DNA of 64,000 nt from Streptomyces catenulae (GCF_000718015.1 NZ_JODY01000027.1:1-64000); one strand, 5' to 3'; positions 8,862 to 17,273 are shown, numbered from the stretch's first letter. Numbers and translations: made by a program. The notes: generated from the letters alone by a model not told the origin.

Positions 8862-8922
8862 GTCCATCGATGCGTCCATCGATGCGTCCATCAAATGCGT
8901 CCATCAATGCGTCTATCGATAC
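8862..8922. repeat. Five tandem copies of a 12-bp GTCCATCGATGC iteron
   Basis: Copies begin at 8862, 8874, 8886 (13 nt variant), 8899 and 8911. The first two are identical and the others carry one or two changes (GTCCATCAAATGC, GTCCATCAATGC, GTCTATCGATAC). Helical-phase spacing and position in the divergent promoter region suggest an array for a DNA-binding regulator; a decayed replication or transfer iteron is the alternative. Confidence 0.85.
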
Positions 8923-9286
8923 GGGGTGTCCGGTGTGCTCGGCGCGGGGGGCCGTGGGTGGGCCGGGTGGGAGCCGAGGTGGGGGCGTCGGGGCAGGTCC
9001 GGGGGTGTGCGTCCCTCCCGGGAGGAGGGACGCGGGGCGGGACCGGGTGGTTCCGTTTCGCACCGTCAGGGATCCGGCCGTCGGCGGCTGTCGACCGGCG
9101 GGCGTCCGGGCCGTGGGGCGGCGCCCGGGGCTCAGGCGGTGCCGGGTGCGCCGGTAGCCTCTCGGCCGTACGCCGCTCCCCGGTGAGCGCCCCCTGCGCC
9201 GAGGTGTGCGCCGCCGTGCGGTGGGAACTTCCAGGGGTGGCGGGGAATCGGCGGCGAAGTGGGCCCGGATGGGGGAGGGTTGAGGC

Positions 9287-10294
9287 GTGCGGAAACTCTG
9301 GATTGCAGGCGGTATCGGGGCGGGGCTGATGCTCGGCCTGATCGCGCTGCTCGTGATCGGCACGTACACCGCGGCCGCCGGGCTGGTCGGTGGGGCCGGC
9401 GGGCGGGCGCTCGGGCTGGCCAAGGGCGCGGTGCCCGCCGAGTACCAGGCGCTGGTGCAGAAGTGGGGTCAGCTCTGCCCGGCGATAAGCCCCTCGTTGC
9501 TGGCCGCGCAGCTCTACCAGGAGAGCGGCTGGAACCCCAAGGCGCAGAGCCCGGCGAACGCGCTGGGCATGGCGCAGTTCATCCCCGGCACCTGGGCCAC
9601 CCACGGCATCGACGGCAACGGCGACGGCAAGAAGGACATCTGGGATCCGGCGGACGCCATCGCGTCGGCCGCGTCGTACGACTGTGAGCTGGCGCAGTAC
9701 GTGAAGGACGCCCCGGGCGACGCCACGCACAACATGCTCGCCGCGTACAACGCCGGTGCCTACCGCGTCATCCAGTACAGCGGCGTGCCGCCCTACGGTG
9801 AGACGCAGAACTACGTCAAGACGATCACCACGCTCGCCAAGAGCTTCGAGGCGCCGACCGCGCCGGTCGCCCCGTCGAAGCAGGCCGCCGCGGCGATCTA
9901 CTACGCGCAGGCGAAGCTCGGCACGCCGTATCTGTGGGGCGGTACGGGCACCGCGGCGCAGAACGGCCGGTTCGACTGCTCCGGGCTGACACAGGCCGCG
10001 TACCGCTCGGTCGGCATAGAGCTGCCGCGGGTGGCGAACGACCAGTGGAACGCCGGTCCGCACCCCAAGCGCGATGAGCTGCTCCCCGGCGATCTGGTCT
10101 TCTTCGCCAACGATCTGACGGACCCGCGGTCGATCCACCACGTCGGGATCTACGTCGGCGGCGGCTACATGGTCAACGCGCCGCACACCGGCGCGCTGAT
10201 CCGCTTCGACAAGATCGATGTGCCGGACTACATCGGCGCCACCCGCGTCACCTCCGATGGCGCGAAAGCGCTGCCCGCTGCGAACACCGCGTGA
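9287..10294 (+). CDS. Bifunctional lytic transglycosylase / C40 (NlpC/P60) peptidase, VirB1-like
   Basis: 335 residues. An N-terminal membrane anchor or signal (about 5-27) is followed by a soluble lytic transglycosylase domain with catalytic Glu in LYQESGWNP (E79) and the NALGMAQFIPGTW motif. A C-terminal NlpC/P60 domain has Cys in RFDCSGLT (C231) and His in IHHVGIY (H285). The first domain cleaves glycan strands of peptidoglycan and the second the peptide stems, opening the wall for a secretion apparatus. It is divergent from the pilin gene and is the natural VirB1 partner of the cluster. GTG start at 9287. Both active sites look intact. Confidence 0.9.
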   Translation: MRKLWIAGGIGAGLMLGLIALLVIGTYTAAAGLVGGAGGRALGLAKGAVPAEYQALVQKWGQLCPAISPSLLAAQLYQESGWNPKAQSPANALGMAQFIPGTWATHGIDGNGDGKKDIWDPADAIASAASYDCELAQYVKDAPGDATHNMLAAYNAGAYRVIQYSGVPPYGETQNYVKTITTLAKSFEAPTAPVAPSKQAAAAIYYAQAKLGTPYLWGGTGTAAQNGRFDCSGLTQAAYRSVGIELPRVANDQWNAGPHPKRDELLPGDLVFFANDLTDPRSIHHVGIYVGGGYMVNAPHTGALIRFDKIDVPDYIGATRVTSDGAKALPAANTA

Positions 10295-10517
10295 ACATGA
10301 GGCGCCCGGCGCCCGGGGTGGGTCACGCTGGGACAACAGGCTGGTGATCTTCCGGTGGAGAGCGGAACGACCACAGTGACGAGCGCGTTCTTCTGGCGTC
10401 GGGCGGTCCGGACGTGGGGGCGCGCCCGGTGTGGCGGTACGGCGGCACAGGACGACCACGGGGGTCGGCAGCACATACACGGCGCTCGCGCGCGCGGAAG
10501 ATAAGGGGTCGCAGCAG

Positions 10518-11312
10518 ATGGCTGGACTCGCACTGGTGGGGCCGGACCCGGATGCCGACGTGCTCGGCGGCATCAACGGCCTCGCGAAGGATGCTCCCCG
10601 GTGGGTCAACCACACGGTGGAGTATCTCGGCGAATACGGCGTCCTCGCCGCGCTCGCCGTGCTGTGCGTGCTCGCCTGGTGGTCCGTGCGGCGCCGCGCC
10701 GGGGCGCCCGCGGCGGTCGCCGGGCTGGTGTGGGCGCCGCTCGCGGGCGGCCTCGCCCTGCTCGCCAACATCCCGATCCGGACCATCGTCGGCCGCCCCC
10801 GCCCGTTCCACGACCAGACCGGGCTGGCGGTCCTCGTCCCGGGGAAGACCGACTTCTCGTTCGTCAGCGACCACGCGACGCTCGCCATGGCGGTCGGCGC
10901 CGGACTCTTCCTCGTCCGCCGCTCCTACGGCCTGATCGGGATCGGGCTGGCGCTGCTCGAAGGGTTCTGCCGGATCTATCTGGGCGTGCACTACCCGACG
11001 GACGTCGTCGGCGGGTTCGCGCTGGGCACCGCCGTGGTGCTGCTGCTCGCACCGCTCGCGCAGGCGGTGCTGGTGCCGCTGATGACGCGGCTGGGCCGCT
11101 CGCGCGCGGGGCGGCTGGTGCGGGCGCCCGGGGTGCCGGAGACGGTGCGGACGCCCGACGCGGAGGCGGCGGTCGAGGCGGCGTACGCGCGGACGTTCGC
11201 GGAGACCTACGGCGAGCGGTACGCGCCGCAGGACGCGGGCGACGACCTGGCGCTTCCGGCCGGTGCGGCGCTGCCCGGCGGCAAGGGACCGGAACGCGAC
11301 CTGGCGGCCTGA
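10518..11312 (+). CDS. PAP2-family membrane phosphatase
   Basis: 264 residues with about five membrane helices. All three phosphatase motifs are present: RTIVGRPRPFHD (motif 1), SFVSDHATL (motif 2, SDH in place of SGH) and CRIYLGVHYPTDV (motif 3 with the catalytic His). Enzymes of this family remove phosphate from lipid pyrophosphates such as undecaprenyl pyrophosphate, or from phosphatidic acid, on the outer face of the membrane. The ATG at 10518 follows AAGGGG; upstream in-frame starts lack a site. The C-terminal 60 residues are a polar cytoplasmic tail. It is monocistronic, convergent with the oxidase gene. Confidence 0.88.
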   Translation: MAGLALVGPDPDADVLGGINGLAKDAPRWVNHTVEYLGEYGVLAALAVLCVLAWWSVRRRAGAPAAVAGLVWAPLAGGLALLANIPIRTIVGRPRPFHDQTGLAVLVPGKTDFSFVSDHATLAMAVGAGLFLVRRSYGLIGIGLALLEGFCRIYLGVHYPTDVVGGFALGTAVVLLLAPLAQAVLVPLMTRLGRSRAGRLVRAPGVPETVRTPDAEAAVEAAYARTFAETYGERYAPQDAGDDLALPAGAALPGGKGPERDLAA

Positions 11313-11319
11313 CGGCGGG

Positions 11320-11345
11320 GCGGCCGGACCCCGGGGCCCGGCCGC
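11320..11345. terminator. Convergent hairpin terminator
   Basis: An 8-bp perfect GC stem (11320-11327 and 11338-11345) lies in the 47-nt gap between the convergent PAP2 and oxidase genes. It has no T-run. The position supports a bidirectional terminator. Confidence 0.5.
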
Positions 11346-11359
11346 GTCCCGTGCCTCGC

Positions 11360-12952
11360 TCAGAGCGCCTGCGGGAACGTGCTGAACAGCCGCTGCGGAT
11401 CGTACGTCCGCTTGACCTTGTCCAGACGGCCGGTGGCCGGTCCGTAGTAGGCGGACTTCCAGTCGGTCAGGGACGGGTCGGTGTAGTTCTGGTACGCGGC
11501 GCCGGAGGCGTGGCGGCGCATCGCGCCGTGGAAGGAATCGAGCCAGGCGGTGCGGTTGGCGGACGGACCGCCCGCCGGCCAGGACGCCAGGTACTGCGCG
11601 AGGAAACGCGAACCGCGGTGGACGAACGCGGTGTCGGTGGCGCCGACGCGGTTGATCGCGCCGCCCAGCGCGGTGAAGGCGACATTGCCGGTCACGCCCT
11701 TGTGGCCGCCGTTCTCGATCTGCGCCAGGGCCGTCTGGACACCGGAGGCGGAGAGCGGCCGGTCGTAGAAGTGCGAGCGTGCCGCGTACGTTTCGCGGCC
11801 CAGCTGGCCCGGGGCGGTCTGGCCGGGCAGTGCGCCCGGGGCGTGGCACTGGGCCGTTGTCTTGGAGGAGCAGCCCGCGTACGCCTCCATCGCGTCCAGA
11901 TGGTCGATGGGGGTGAGCCGGACGGTGGCCGCGGGGCCCGGGCCGCCGGGCTGGTCGGCGAGCCGGTCGACGGCGTTCTGCAGGTCGCGGTAGCCGCCCA
12001 TGGAGAACGCGGCGACGGAGACGGCGGGGGTGTTGCCGGGGCGGGCGTCCAGATGGCAGGCGGACCATATCTCGTCCGCCTGCGAGGGGCCCCACTTCTG
12101 CCAGGAGCCCAGCACCTTGGCCGCCTTCGCCCACGGCCACGTCATGTACGCCATGACCGAACGCGGCGCGGGGTGCGTACGGAAGCGGAGGTCGGTGACG
12201 ACGCCGAAGTTGCCGTTGCCGGCGCCGCGCAGCGCCCAGAAGAGGTCGGGGTGGTGCGAGGCGTCGCACTCGACGGTCTTGCCGTCGGCCGTGACGACCG
12301 TCGCGCCGACGAGGGAGTCGCAGGTCAGGCCGTACGCACGGGAGGTGACGCCGTGTCCGCCACCCAGGGTGAGGCCGGATATCGCGACGGTCGGGCAGGA
12401 GCCGCCGGGCAGGGTGACGCCGTGCGCGCCGAGCCCGGTGTAGATGTCGATGAGCTTGGCGCCCGCGCCGATCGTGACCTCGCCGCCGGAGGGCGCGCCG
12501 ACCTTGTCGAGCTTGGAGACGTCGATGACGAGCTTGCCGTCGCCGCTGGAGTAGCCCGCGTAGGAGTGGCCACCGCTGCGGATGGCGACGGGGGTGCGGT
12601 AGCGGCGCGCGAAGGAGAGGCACTCGGCGATGTCCGAGGGGTGCGCGACATAGGCGACCGCCGACGGCTTCAGGGAGTCGTAACGGGTGTTGTAGAGCCG
12701 TCCGGCCGAGGCGTACGCGGCGTCGGAGGGGCGGATGAGGGTGCCGTCGAGGCTCTTGGCGAGGGCGCTCCAACCGGCCTTGGTGGCGGCCGGTTTCGCG
12801 GCCGAGGTGGTGGTGGCGGTGAGCGCTCCGCCGGGCGTCGTCGCGGAGGCGGAGGAGCCGGTGGCCGCGCCGTTCGTGGTGCAGCCGGTGGCCCAGGCGA
12901 CCGAGGTGGCCGCGAGACCGCCACCGGTTTGCAGGAGTGTGCGGCGCTTCAT
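11360..12952 (-). CDS. Secreted FAD-dependent oxidase, berberine-bridge (BBE) type
   Basis: 530 residues. The N-terminus MKRRTLLQTGGG with AWATGC looks like a Tat signal ending in a lipoprotein-type Cys. The FAD-binding domain has RSGGHSYAGY, whose His normally binds FAD covalently, and GGSCPTVAISGLTLGGGHG, whose Cys gives the second covalent link, so a bicovalent flavin is likely. The C-terminus DPQRLFSTFPQAL is the usual BBE ending. Such enzymes oxidise sugars or natural products; the substrate is unknown. The start chosen is ATG 12952, giving a proper Tat signal; the frame is open to 12997. Confidence 0.88.
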   Translation of the reverse strand: MKRRTLLQTGGGLAATSVAWATGCTTNGAATGSSASATTPGGALTATTTSAAKPAATKAGWSALAKSLDGTLIRPSDAAYASAGRLYNTRYDSLKPSAVAYVAHPSDIAECLSFARRYRTPVAIRSGGHSYAGYSSGDGKLVIDVSKLDKVGAPSGGEVTIGAGAKLIDIYTGLGAHGVTLPGGSCPTVAISGLTLGGGHGVTSRAYGLTCDSLVGATVVTADGKTVECDASHHPDLFWALRGAGNGNFGVVTDLRFRTHPAPRSVMAYMTWPWAKAAKVLGSWQKWGPSQADEIWSACHLDARPGNTPAVSVAAFSMGGYRDLQNAVDRLADQPGGPGPAATVRLTPIDHLDAMEAYAGCSSKTTAQCHAPGALPGQTAPGQLGRETYAARSHFYDRPLSASGVQTALAQIENGGHKGVTGNVAFTALGGAINRVGATDTAFVHRGSRFLAQYLASWPAGGPSANRTAWLDSFHGAMRRHASGAAYQNYTDPSLTDWKSAYYGPATGRLDKVKRTYDPQRLFSTFPQAL

Positions 12953-13177
12953 GGGTGAATGTCCCCTCGTGGTGATCCGGCGTCCCCGTACGGCCACGGG
13001 TCCGGCCGGTGGCCGAGGGGTGCGGCGCCGGGCGTCCGGCGCCGCCGTGGGGGCGGCGCTCCGGTGGCGCGGACAGGTCCCGAAGGGCCGTCAGGTCGGC
13101 GCGCCGCCGGTGCCCGGTGCCGTCGTTCTCTCCCTACCCAGATGCGGCCGGGGGGTGGACGGTTCCCGGGCGGCGGA

Positions 13178-13399
13178 TCATTCCGGTCGGGCGGCGGCCG
13201 TCAGATGGCGTTCGGCGTCCGTACGGGCCTGGGAGCGGGCGCGGCGGGCGGCGCCGCGCCAGCCGCAGGTGCAGCCCGCCGAGATGAAGGAGCCGCGTTC
13301 GGAGGTGGAGGTGTGGTGGGCGGCCGTGTCGTCGGCGGCGGGCGCGGGGCCGGGGACGGAGGGGCCCGACGGGTGGGGGTGCGGGGCGCGATCGGTCAC
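13178..13399 (-). CDS. Small Streptomyces protein with CxCGWRG motif
   Basis: 73 residues with a Pro/His-rich N-terminus and a C-terminal ISAGCTCGWRGAARRARSQA segment. The CxCGWRG plus Arg-rich helix pattern recurs in small Streptomyces proteins, which is why I call it. It may bind a metal through its Cys residues or nucleic acid through the basic helix, but no function is known to me. GTG start at 13399. It faces away from the lipoprotein gene that follows on the plus strand. Confidence 0.65.
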   Translation of the reverse strand: MTDRAPHPHPSGPSVPGPAPAADDTAAHHTSTSERGSFISAGCTCGWRGAARRARSQARTDAERHLTAAARPE

Positions 13400-13598
13400 C
13401 CCGCCACGCTACGCGCCCCGGGTGGCGGGGCGTGACGGGCCCCGGGAACGGTCGTTGAACGGGGCGGTCGGTGGGAATCCGGCCGTCCGGAACGGGCCGC
13501 TCGATGCGGGCCGCCGGTGCGCGGAGCGTCCGATCGGCGGCTCCGTACCGGCTGTTCCGGGTCCGCCCAGGGGAAGCGGCCGAAGGGGCTCGTAGGCG

Positions 13599-14447
13599 AT
13601 GGTGGCGCAGGTCGGACGGGAGACGGGCGCGGTCGTCGCGGCGCTGGTGTGCGGGGCGGGGCTGCTGACGGCGGGGTGTTCGGCGGTCGGGGCGTCGGCC
13701 GACGGGTTGCCGGGAGCGAACTCCCCGGCGGCCGGGCGGGCGGTGCGGGCCAGCGCCGATGCGCTGCTGCGGGCCGGTGGGGCGCGGGTCACCTCGACGA
13801 TGGAGACGGTCAGCGGCGGCACCCGGGTGGCGATCCGGGGGAGCGGTGAGTACGACTTCCGGCGCGGGACGGGGCGGCTGCGGCTGACGTTGCCGGACGC
13901 GGCGGGCGAGGGGCGTGGGCCGCGGCCGCCGGTCACCGAGATCCTGGTGCCGGGCGCGCTCTACATGAAGAACCGCGGCGCCGGGGTGCCCGCGGACAAG
14001 TGGGTGCGGATCGATGCGACGGGGCTCGCGGACGGCAATCTCGTCACCGGCGGGGCCACCGATCCGCTGGCCGCGGCCGAACTGCTGCGGGGGGCGCGGG
14101 AGGTGACGTACCGGGGCGAGGCGCGGGTCGACGGGGTCGCGGTGCGGCACTACAGCGGGACGGCGGATCTGGTGGCGGCTGCCGGGGCGGCGTCGGCGCG
14201 GACCCGGCCGGTGCTGACGGCGGCGGAAAAAGGGTTCACCACGCGGCGGGTGCCGTTCGACGTCTATCTGGACGAGGCGGGGCGGCTGCGCCGGGTCAGT
14301 CAGCACTACCGCTTCGCCAACGGGTCGCGGCGCGGTGCGGCGGTGACGTCGACGACCGAACTGGACCACTTCGGCCGTCGCCCGGAGGTGGCGCTGCCGC
14401 CGCGGGAGGCGATCTACACGGGGCGGATCGCGGCTTCGGGGGCGTGA
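13599..14447 (+). CDS. Secreted lipoprotein, LppX/LprG-like fold likely
   Basis: 282 residues. The signal peptide ends in the lipobox LTAGC (Cys 27), so the protein should be lipid-anchored on the outer face of the membrane. The mature part alternates short beta strands (LYMKNRG, WVRIDATG, VTYRGEARVDGVAVRHYSG, VPFDVYLDEAGRLRRV), the pattern of LolA/LppX-like lipid carriers in actinobacteria. There is no catalytic motif. ATG start at 13599, preceded by a GGGGCTCG region. The role is inferred only from the fold type. Confidence 0.75.
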   Translation: MVAQVGRETGAVVAALVCGAGLLTAGCSAVGASADGLPGANSPAAGRAVRASADALLRAGGARVTSTMETVSGGTRVAIRGSGEYDFRRGTGRLRLTLPDAAGEGRGPRPPVTEILVPGALYMKNRGAGVPADKWVRIDATGLADGNLVTGGATDPLAAAELLRGAREVTYRGEARVDGVAVRHYSGTADLVAAAGAASARTRPVLTAAEKGFTTRRVPFDVYLDEAGRLRRVSQHYRFANGSRRGAAVTSTTELDHFGRRPEVALPPREAIYTGRIAASGA

Positions 14448-14774
14448 CGGGGGAGACGCGGGCCGTGAGGTGACGCGCTGTCAGGGCGGCGCGTGCGTAC
14501 GGGCGTCGGGGTCGGTGGTGCGGGGGCCGGGTCCGTCCGTCGTGTTGGTCGCCGGGGTGGCTTCCGGGGTGGCTCCTCGGGGGCCGTCGGCCCGGGGGAT
14601 CGGGTTTTTGACCGTCGGTTTTCGGCCGTCTCCGGAACGGTCCGGGGGAGGGCCCGCCACCCGGGCGGGGGTGGCGGAAATGGTCCTTCCGTGCCATGGG
14701 CGGCGGGGCGCGCCGTCCCTACGCTGGGCGGTGTCCGCCTCGGAGGGGGAGGCGCGCGAAGGAAGGTGTCGTCC

Positions 14775-14951
14775 GTGACCGTGACCTGCGACGCGACGGT
14801 TCAGGACCGCGTGGCCCTCGTCGAGATCGAGCTGATCGGCGAGCTGATGATCGCCGCGGCGGCCGCGAGCGAGGAGCGGCTGAGCCCGGACCGGATCGAT
14901 GAGCTGCTGGATGTCGACGGACGGCGGCGGGAGCGGTCCGCCGAGCGGTGA
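14775..14951 (+). CDS. Small conserved Streptomyces protein (58 aa)
   Basis: 58 residues, VTVTCDATVQDRVALVEIEL followed by a helix rich in Ala/Glu and RIDELLDV. A strong AAGGAAGG ribosome site precedes the GTG. Helical, acidic proteins of this type (ERVALVE...GELMIAA...ERL...RIDE) are common in Streptomyces. The function is unknown. It ends 26 nt before the convergent csoR stop. A longer open frame upstream is Gly/Arg-rich and not credible. Confidence 0.65.
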   Translation: MTVTCDATVQDRVALVEIELIGELMIAAAAASEERLSPDRIDELLDVDGRRRERSAER

Positions 14952-14976
14952 CCCGGCGGTCGCGGCGCCGGGCGGT

Positions 14977-15378
14977 TCAGGTGCGGAGCATCCGCTCGAT
15001 CGCCTTGGTGGCTTCCTGGACCTTGGCGTCGATGGCCTCGGGACCGTGCACCGCGGCGTCGGCGACGCAGTGGCGCAGGTGCTCCTCCAGGAGCTGGAGC
15101 CCGAAGGACTGCAGGCCCTTCGTGCTCGCCGAGACCTGCGTGAGTATGTCGATGCAGTAGACGTCCTCCTCCAGCATGCGCTGGAGGCCGCGGATCTGGC
15201 CCTCGATCCGGCGCAATCTCTTGAGGTGGGCGTCCTTCTGGTGGGCGTAGCCGTGGATGCCGCGGTCGTGGTCGGTGACGGCGTTCGGGTCGCCCTGGGG
15301 GGCGGTTTTCGGCGCGGGCGCGGGGGTGGCCGGGGCGGTTTCGGTGGTGCCGTCCGTACCGGCGTCCGTGGTCGTCAT
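14977..15378 (-). CDS. csoR: Copper-sensing transcriptional repressor CsoR
   Basis: 133 residues. A disordered Thr/Ala/Pro-rich N-terminal tail (1-35) is followed by the all-helical CsoR core. The copper ligands are present as C75 (VYCIDIL), H100 and C104 (EHLRHC), the same numbering as I recall for Streptomyces lividans CsoR, along with the HQKDAHLKRLRRIEGQIRG DNA-binding face. It represses copper genes in the absence of Cu(I) and is probably autoregulated through the palindrome at 15406-15430. It is divergent from the phosphate transport pair. Confidence 0.93.
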   Translation of the reverse strand: MTTTDAGTDGTTETAPATPAPAPKTAPQGDPNAVTDHDRGIHGYAHQKDAHLKRLRRIEGQIRGLQRMLEEDVYCIDILTQVSASTKGLQSFGLQLLEEHLRHCVADAAVHGPEAIDAKVQEATKAIERMLRT

Positions 15379-15405
15379 GGCCGTCTCCCGTGGTATCCCG
15401 TCGAT

Positions 15406-15430
15406 CCATATACCCCTGGTGGGTATATGG
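15406..15430. promoter_or_regulatory. CsoR operator-like palindrome
   Basis: A perfect 10-bp inverted repeat, CCATATACCC and GGGTATATGG, separated by CTGGT. TATACCC/GGGTATA half-sites are the pattern of Streptomyces CsoR operators. It lies 28 bp upstream of the csoR ATG and would overlap its promoter, consistent with autoregulation. Confidence 0.82.
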
Positions 15431-15443
15431 TACCGAATTTTCC

Positions 15444-15460
15444 GGGTACCGGAGGTACCC
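15444..15460. promoter_or_regulatory. Second perfect palindrome between csoR and DUF47 gene
   Basis: GGGTACC (15444-15450) and GGTACCC (15454-15460) around GGA. It resembles the CsoR site half (GGGTA) but has a shorter spacer, so it may be a weaker second CsoR site or a site for another regulator of the DUF47/pit pair. Confidence 0.45.
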
Positions 15461-15572
15461 CGTGCAGAGCATGCTGCCCGATGCGCGACACTGAAGGAAT
15501 GCTGGTAAGCAGTGGCTGGATGATGCGCCTAGCATCAACTCGACCGAAACCGATGCACCCCGAGGATTTCAC

Positions 15573-16193
15573 GTGCGCTTTCGTCTGACCCCCAGGGAGA
15601 CGAGCTTCTACGACATGTTCGCCGCATCCGCGGACAACATCGTCACCGGCTCGAAGCTCCTGATGGAAATGCTCGGGGCGGACACCTCCGCGCGGGCCGA
15701 GATCGCCGAACGGATGCGGGCGGCGGAGCACGCCGGGGACGACGCGACTCACGCGATCTTCCACCAGCTGAACTCCTCGTTCATCACCCCCTTCGACCGC
15801 GAGGACATCTACAACCTCGCCTCGTCGCTCGACGACATCATGGACTTCATGGAGGAGGCCGTCGATCTCGTCGTCCTCTACAAGGTGGAGGAGCTGCCGA
15901 AGGGCGTCGAGCAGCAGATCGAGGTGCTGGCACGGGCGGCCGAGCTGACCGCCGAGGCGATGCCGAATCTGCGGACGATGTCGAACCTCACCGAGTACTG
16001 GATCGAGGTCAACCGTCTGGAGAACCAGGCCGACCAGATCCACCGCAAGCTGCTCGCGCACCTCTTCAACGGCAAGTACGACGCCATCGAGGTGCTGAAG
16101 CTCAAGCAGATCGTGGACATCCTCGAGGAGGCGGCCGACGCCTTCGAGCACGTCGCCAACACCGTCGAGACCATCGCGGTCAAGGAGTCCTGA
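15573..16193 (+). CDS. DUF47/PhoU-like Pit accessory protein
   Basis: 206 residues, all-helical, matching the DUF47 family (TSFYDMFAASADNIV, the acidic SLDDIMDFMEEAVDLV, and a NRLENQADQIHRKL helix). Proteins of this family are PhoU-like and normally accompany Pit phosphate transporters, which they modulate. GTG start with GAGGA upstream. The Pit gene follows after 9 nt, so the two form an operon. Confidence 0.9.
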   Translation: MRFRLTPRETSFYDMFAASADNIVTGSKLLMEMLGADTSARAEIAERMRAAEHAGDDATHAIFHQLNSSFITPFDREDIYNLASSLDDIMDFMEEAVDLVVLYKVEELPKGVEQQIEVLARAAELTAEAMPNLRTMSNLTEYWIEVNRLENQADQIHRKLLAHLFNGKYDAIEVLKLKQIVDILEEAADAFEHVANTVETIAVKES

Positions 16194-16202
16194 GCCCCGG
16201 CC

Positions 16203-17201
16203 ATGGACACCTTCGCGCTCGTCGTGACCATCGCGGTCGCGCTCGGTTTCACATATACCAACGGCTTTCACGACTCGGCGAACGCCATCGCCACCTCGGT
16301 GTCGACCCGGGCGCTGACGCCACGGGCGGCGCTGGCGATGGCCGCCGTGATGAACCTCGCCGGTGCCTTTCTGGGCAGCGGGGTCGCCAAGACGGTCAGC
16401 GAGGGGCTGATCTCCACGCCCGAGGGCAGCAAGGGGATGGGGATCCTGTTCGCCGCGCTGCTGGGCGCGGTGGTCTGGAACCTCGTCACCTGGTACTTCG
16501 GACTGCCGTCGTCCTCCTCCCACGCACTCTTCGGCGGCATGGTCGGCGCGGCGCTCGCGGGGGGCACCGAGGTGATCTGGGCCGGGGTGATCGAGAAGGT
16601 CGTCCTGCCGATGTTCATCTCGCCGATCATCGGCCTGGTGCTCGGCTATCTGGTGATGGTCGTCATCCTCTGGCTGTTCCGCGGCGCCAATCCGCACCGT
16701 GCCAAGCGGGGCTTCCGCATAGCGCAGACCGTCTCGGCGGCGGGCATGGCGCTCGGCCACGGTCTCCAGGACGCGCAGAAGACCATGGGTGTCGTGGTGA
16801 TGGCGCTGGTCATCGCCGATGTCCAGGACGCCAGCGCGGCCATCCCGGTCTGGGTGAAGCTGGTCTGTGCGATCACGCTGTCGCTCGGTACGTACGCGGG
16901 TGGCTGGCGGATCATGCGGACGCTGGGGCGGCGGATCATCGAGCTGGACCCGCCGCAGGGCTTCGCCGCGGAGACCACGGCGGCTTCGGTGATGTACACC
17001 GCGTCGTTCATGTTCCACGCGCCGATCTCCACCACGCACGTCATCACCTCCGCGATCATGGGTGTGGGCTCGACCAAGGGTCCGCGCGCGGTGCGCTGGG
17101 GCGTCGCCAAGAACATCGTGATGGGCTGGTTCATCACGATGCCGGCGGCGGCGCTCGTGGCCGCGGCCGCCTACTGGGTGATCAAGCTGGCCTTCGGCTG
17201 A
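16203..17201 (+). CDS. pitH: Low-affinity inorganic phosphate transporter, Pit family
   Basis: 332 residues with about nine or ten membrane helices. The family signatures are present: FTYTNGFHDSANAIATSV near the N-terminus, PSSSSHALFGG in the middle, and HAPISTTHVITSAIMGVG in the second half. It imports phosphate (probably as a metal-phosphate complex) using proton motive force. It is in an operon with the DUF47 gene and convergent with the high-affinity pst operon, so both phosphate uptake modes sit together. A strong terminator follows. Confidence 0.93.
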   Translation: MDTFALVVTIAVALGFTYTNGFHDSANAIATSVSTRALTPRAALAMAAVMNLAGAFLGSGVAKTVSEGLISTPEGSKGMGILFAALLGAVVWNLVTWYFGLPSSSSHALFGGMVGAALAGGTEVIWAGVIEKVVLPMFISPIIGLVLGYLVMVVILWLFRGANPHRAKRGFRIAQTVSAAGMALGHGLQDAQKTMGVVVMALVIADVQDASAAIPVWVKLVCAITLSLGTYAGGWRIMRTLGRRIIELDPPQGFAAETTAASVMYTASFMFHAPISTTHVITSAIMGVGSTKGPRAVRWGVAKNIVMGWFITMPAAALVAAAAYWVIKLAFG

Positions 17202-17240
17202 CCCGCGCCGGGCCCCTGCCCGGCGCACCCGTACGAAGGA

Positions 17241-17273
17241 AAGGGCCCGCCCCCGATGTGGGGGCGGGCCCTT
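17241..17273. terminator. Bidirectional terminator between pit and pstB
   Basis: A perfect 14-bp stem (17241-17254 and 17260-17273), AAGGGCCCGCCCCC and its complement, with a 5-base loop, located between convergent operons. Confidence 0.85.

Larger units (their letters stand above)
8640..9286. other. Divergent control region of the T4SS-like cluster
   Basis: About 650 bases between the pilin-like gene (minus) and the lytic transglycosylase gene (plus). It contains short inverted repeats around 8809-8838 and five iterated 12-bp repeats at 8862-8922. The part next to the pilin gene is richer in A/T than its surroundings. A 69-codon frame on the minus strand starting in the repeats has non-Streptomyces third-position use, so I do not call it. 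No other gene is seen. Confidence 0.6.

Noticed and set aside
8685..8894. 69-codon minus-strand frame beginning in the iteron array
   Set aside because: Its third positions are only about two thirds G/C, far from the surrounding genes, it has no family resemblance, and its N-terminal MDASMDASMD is simply the translated repeat.
8276..8922. CRISPR-like array
   Set aside because: The repeats are 12 bp and directly adjacent with no spacers, so this is an iteron array and not a CRISPR.
702..10294. Integrative conjugative element
   Set aside because: No integrase, relaxase, replication protein or flanking attachment repeats could be found, and the neighbours look like stable chromosomal genes.
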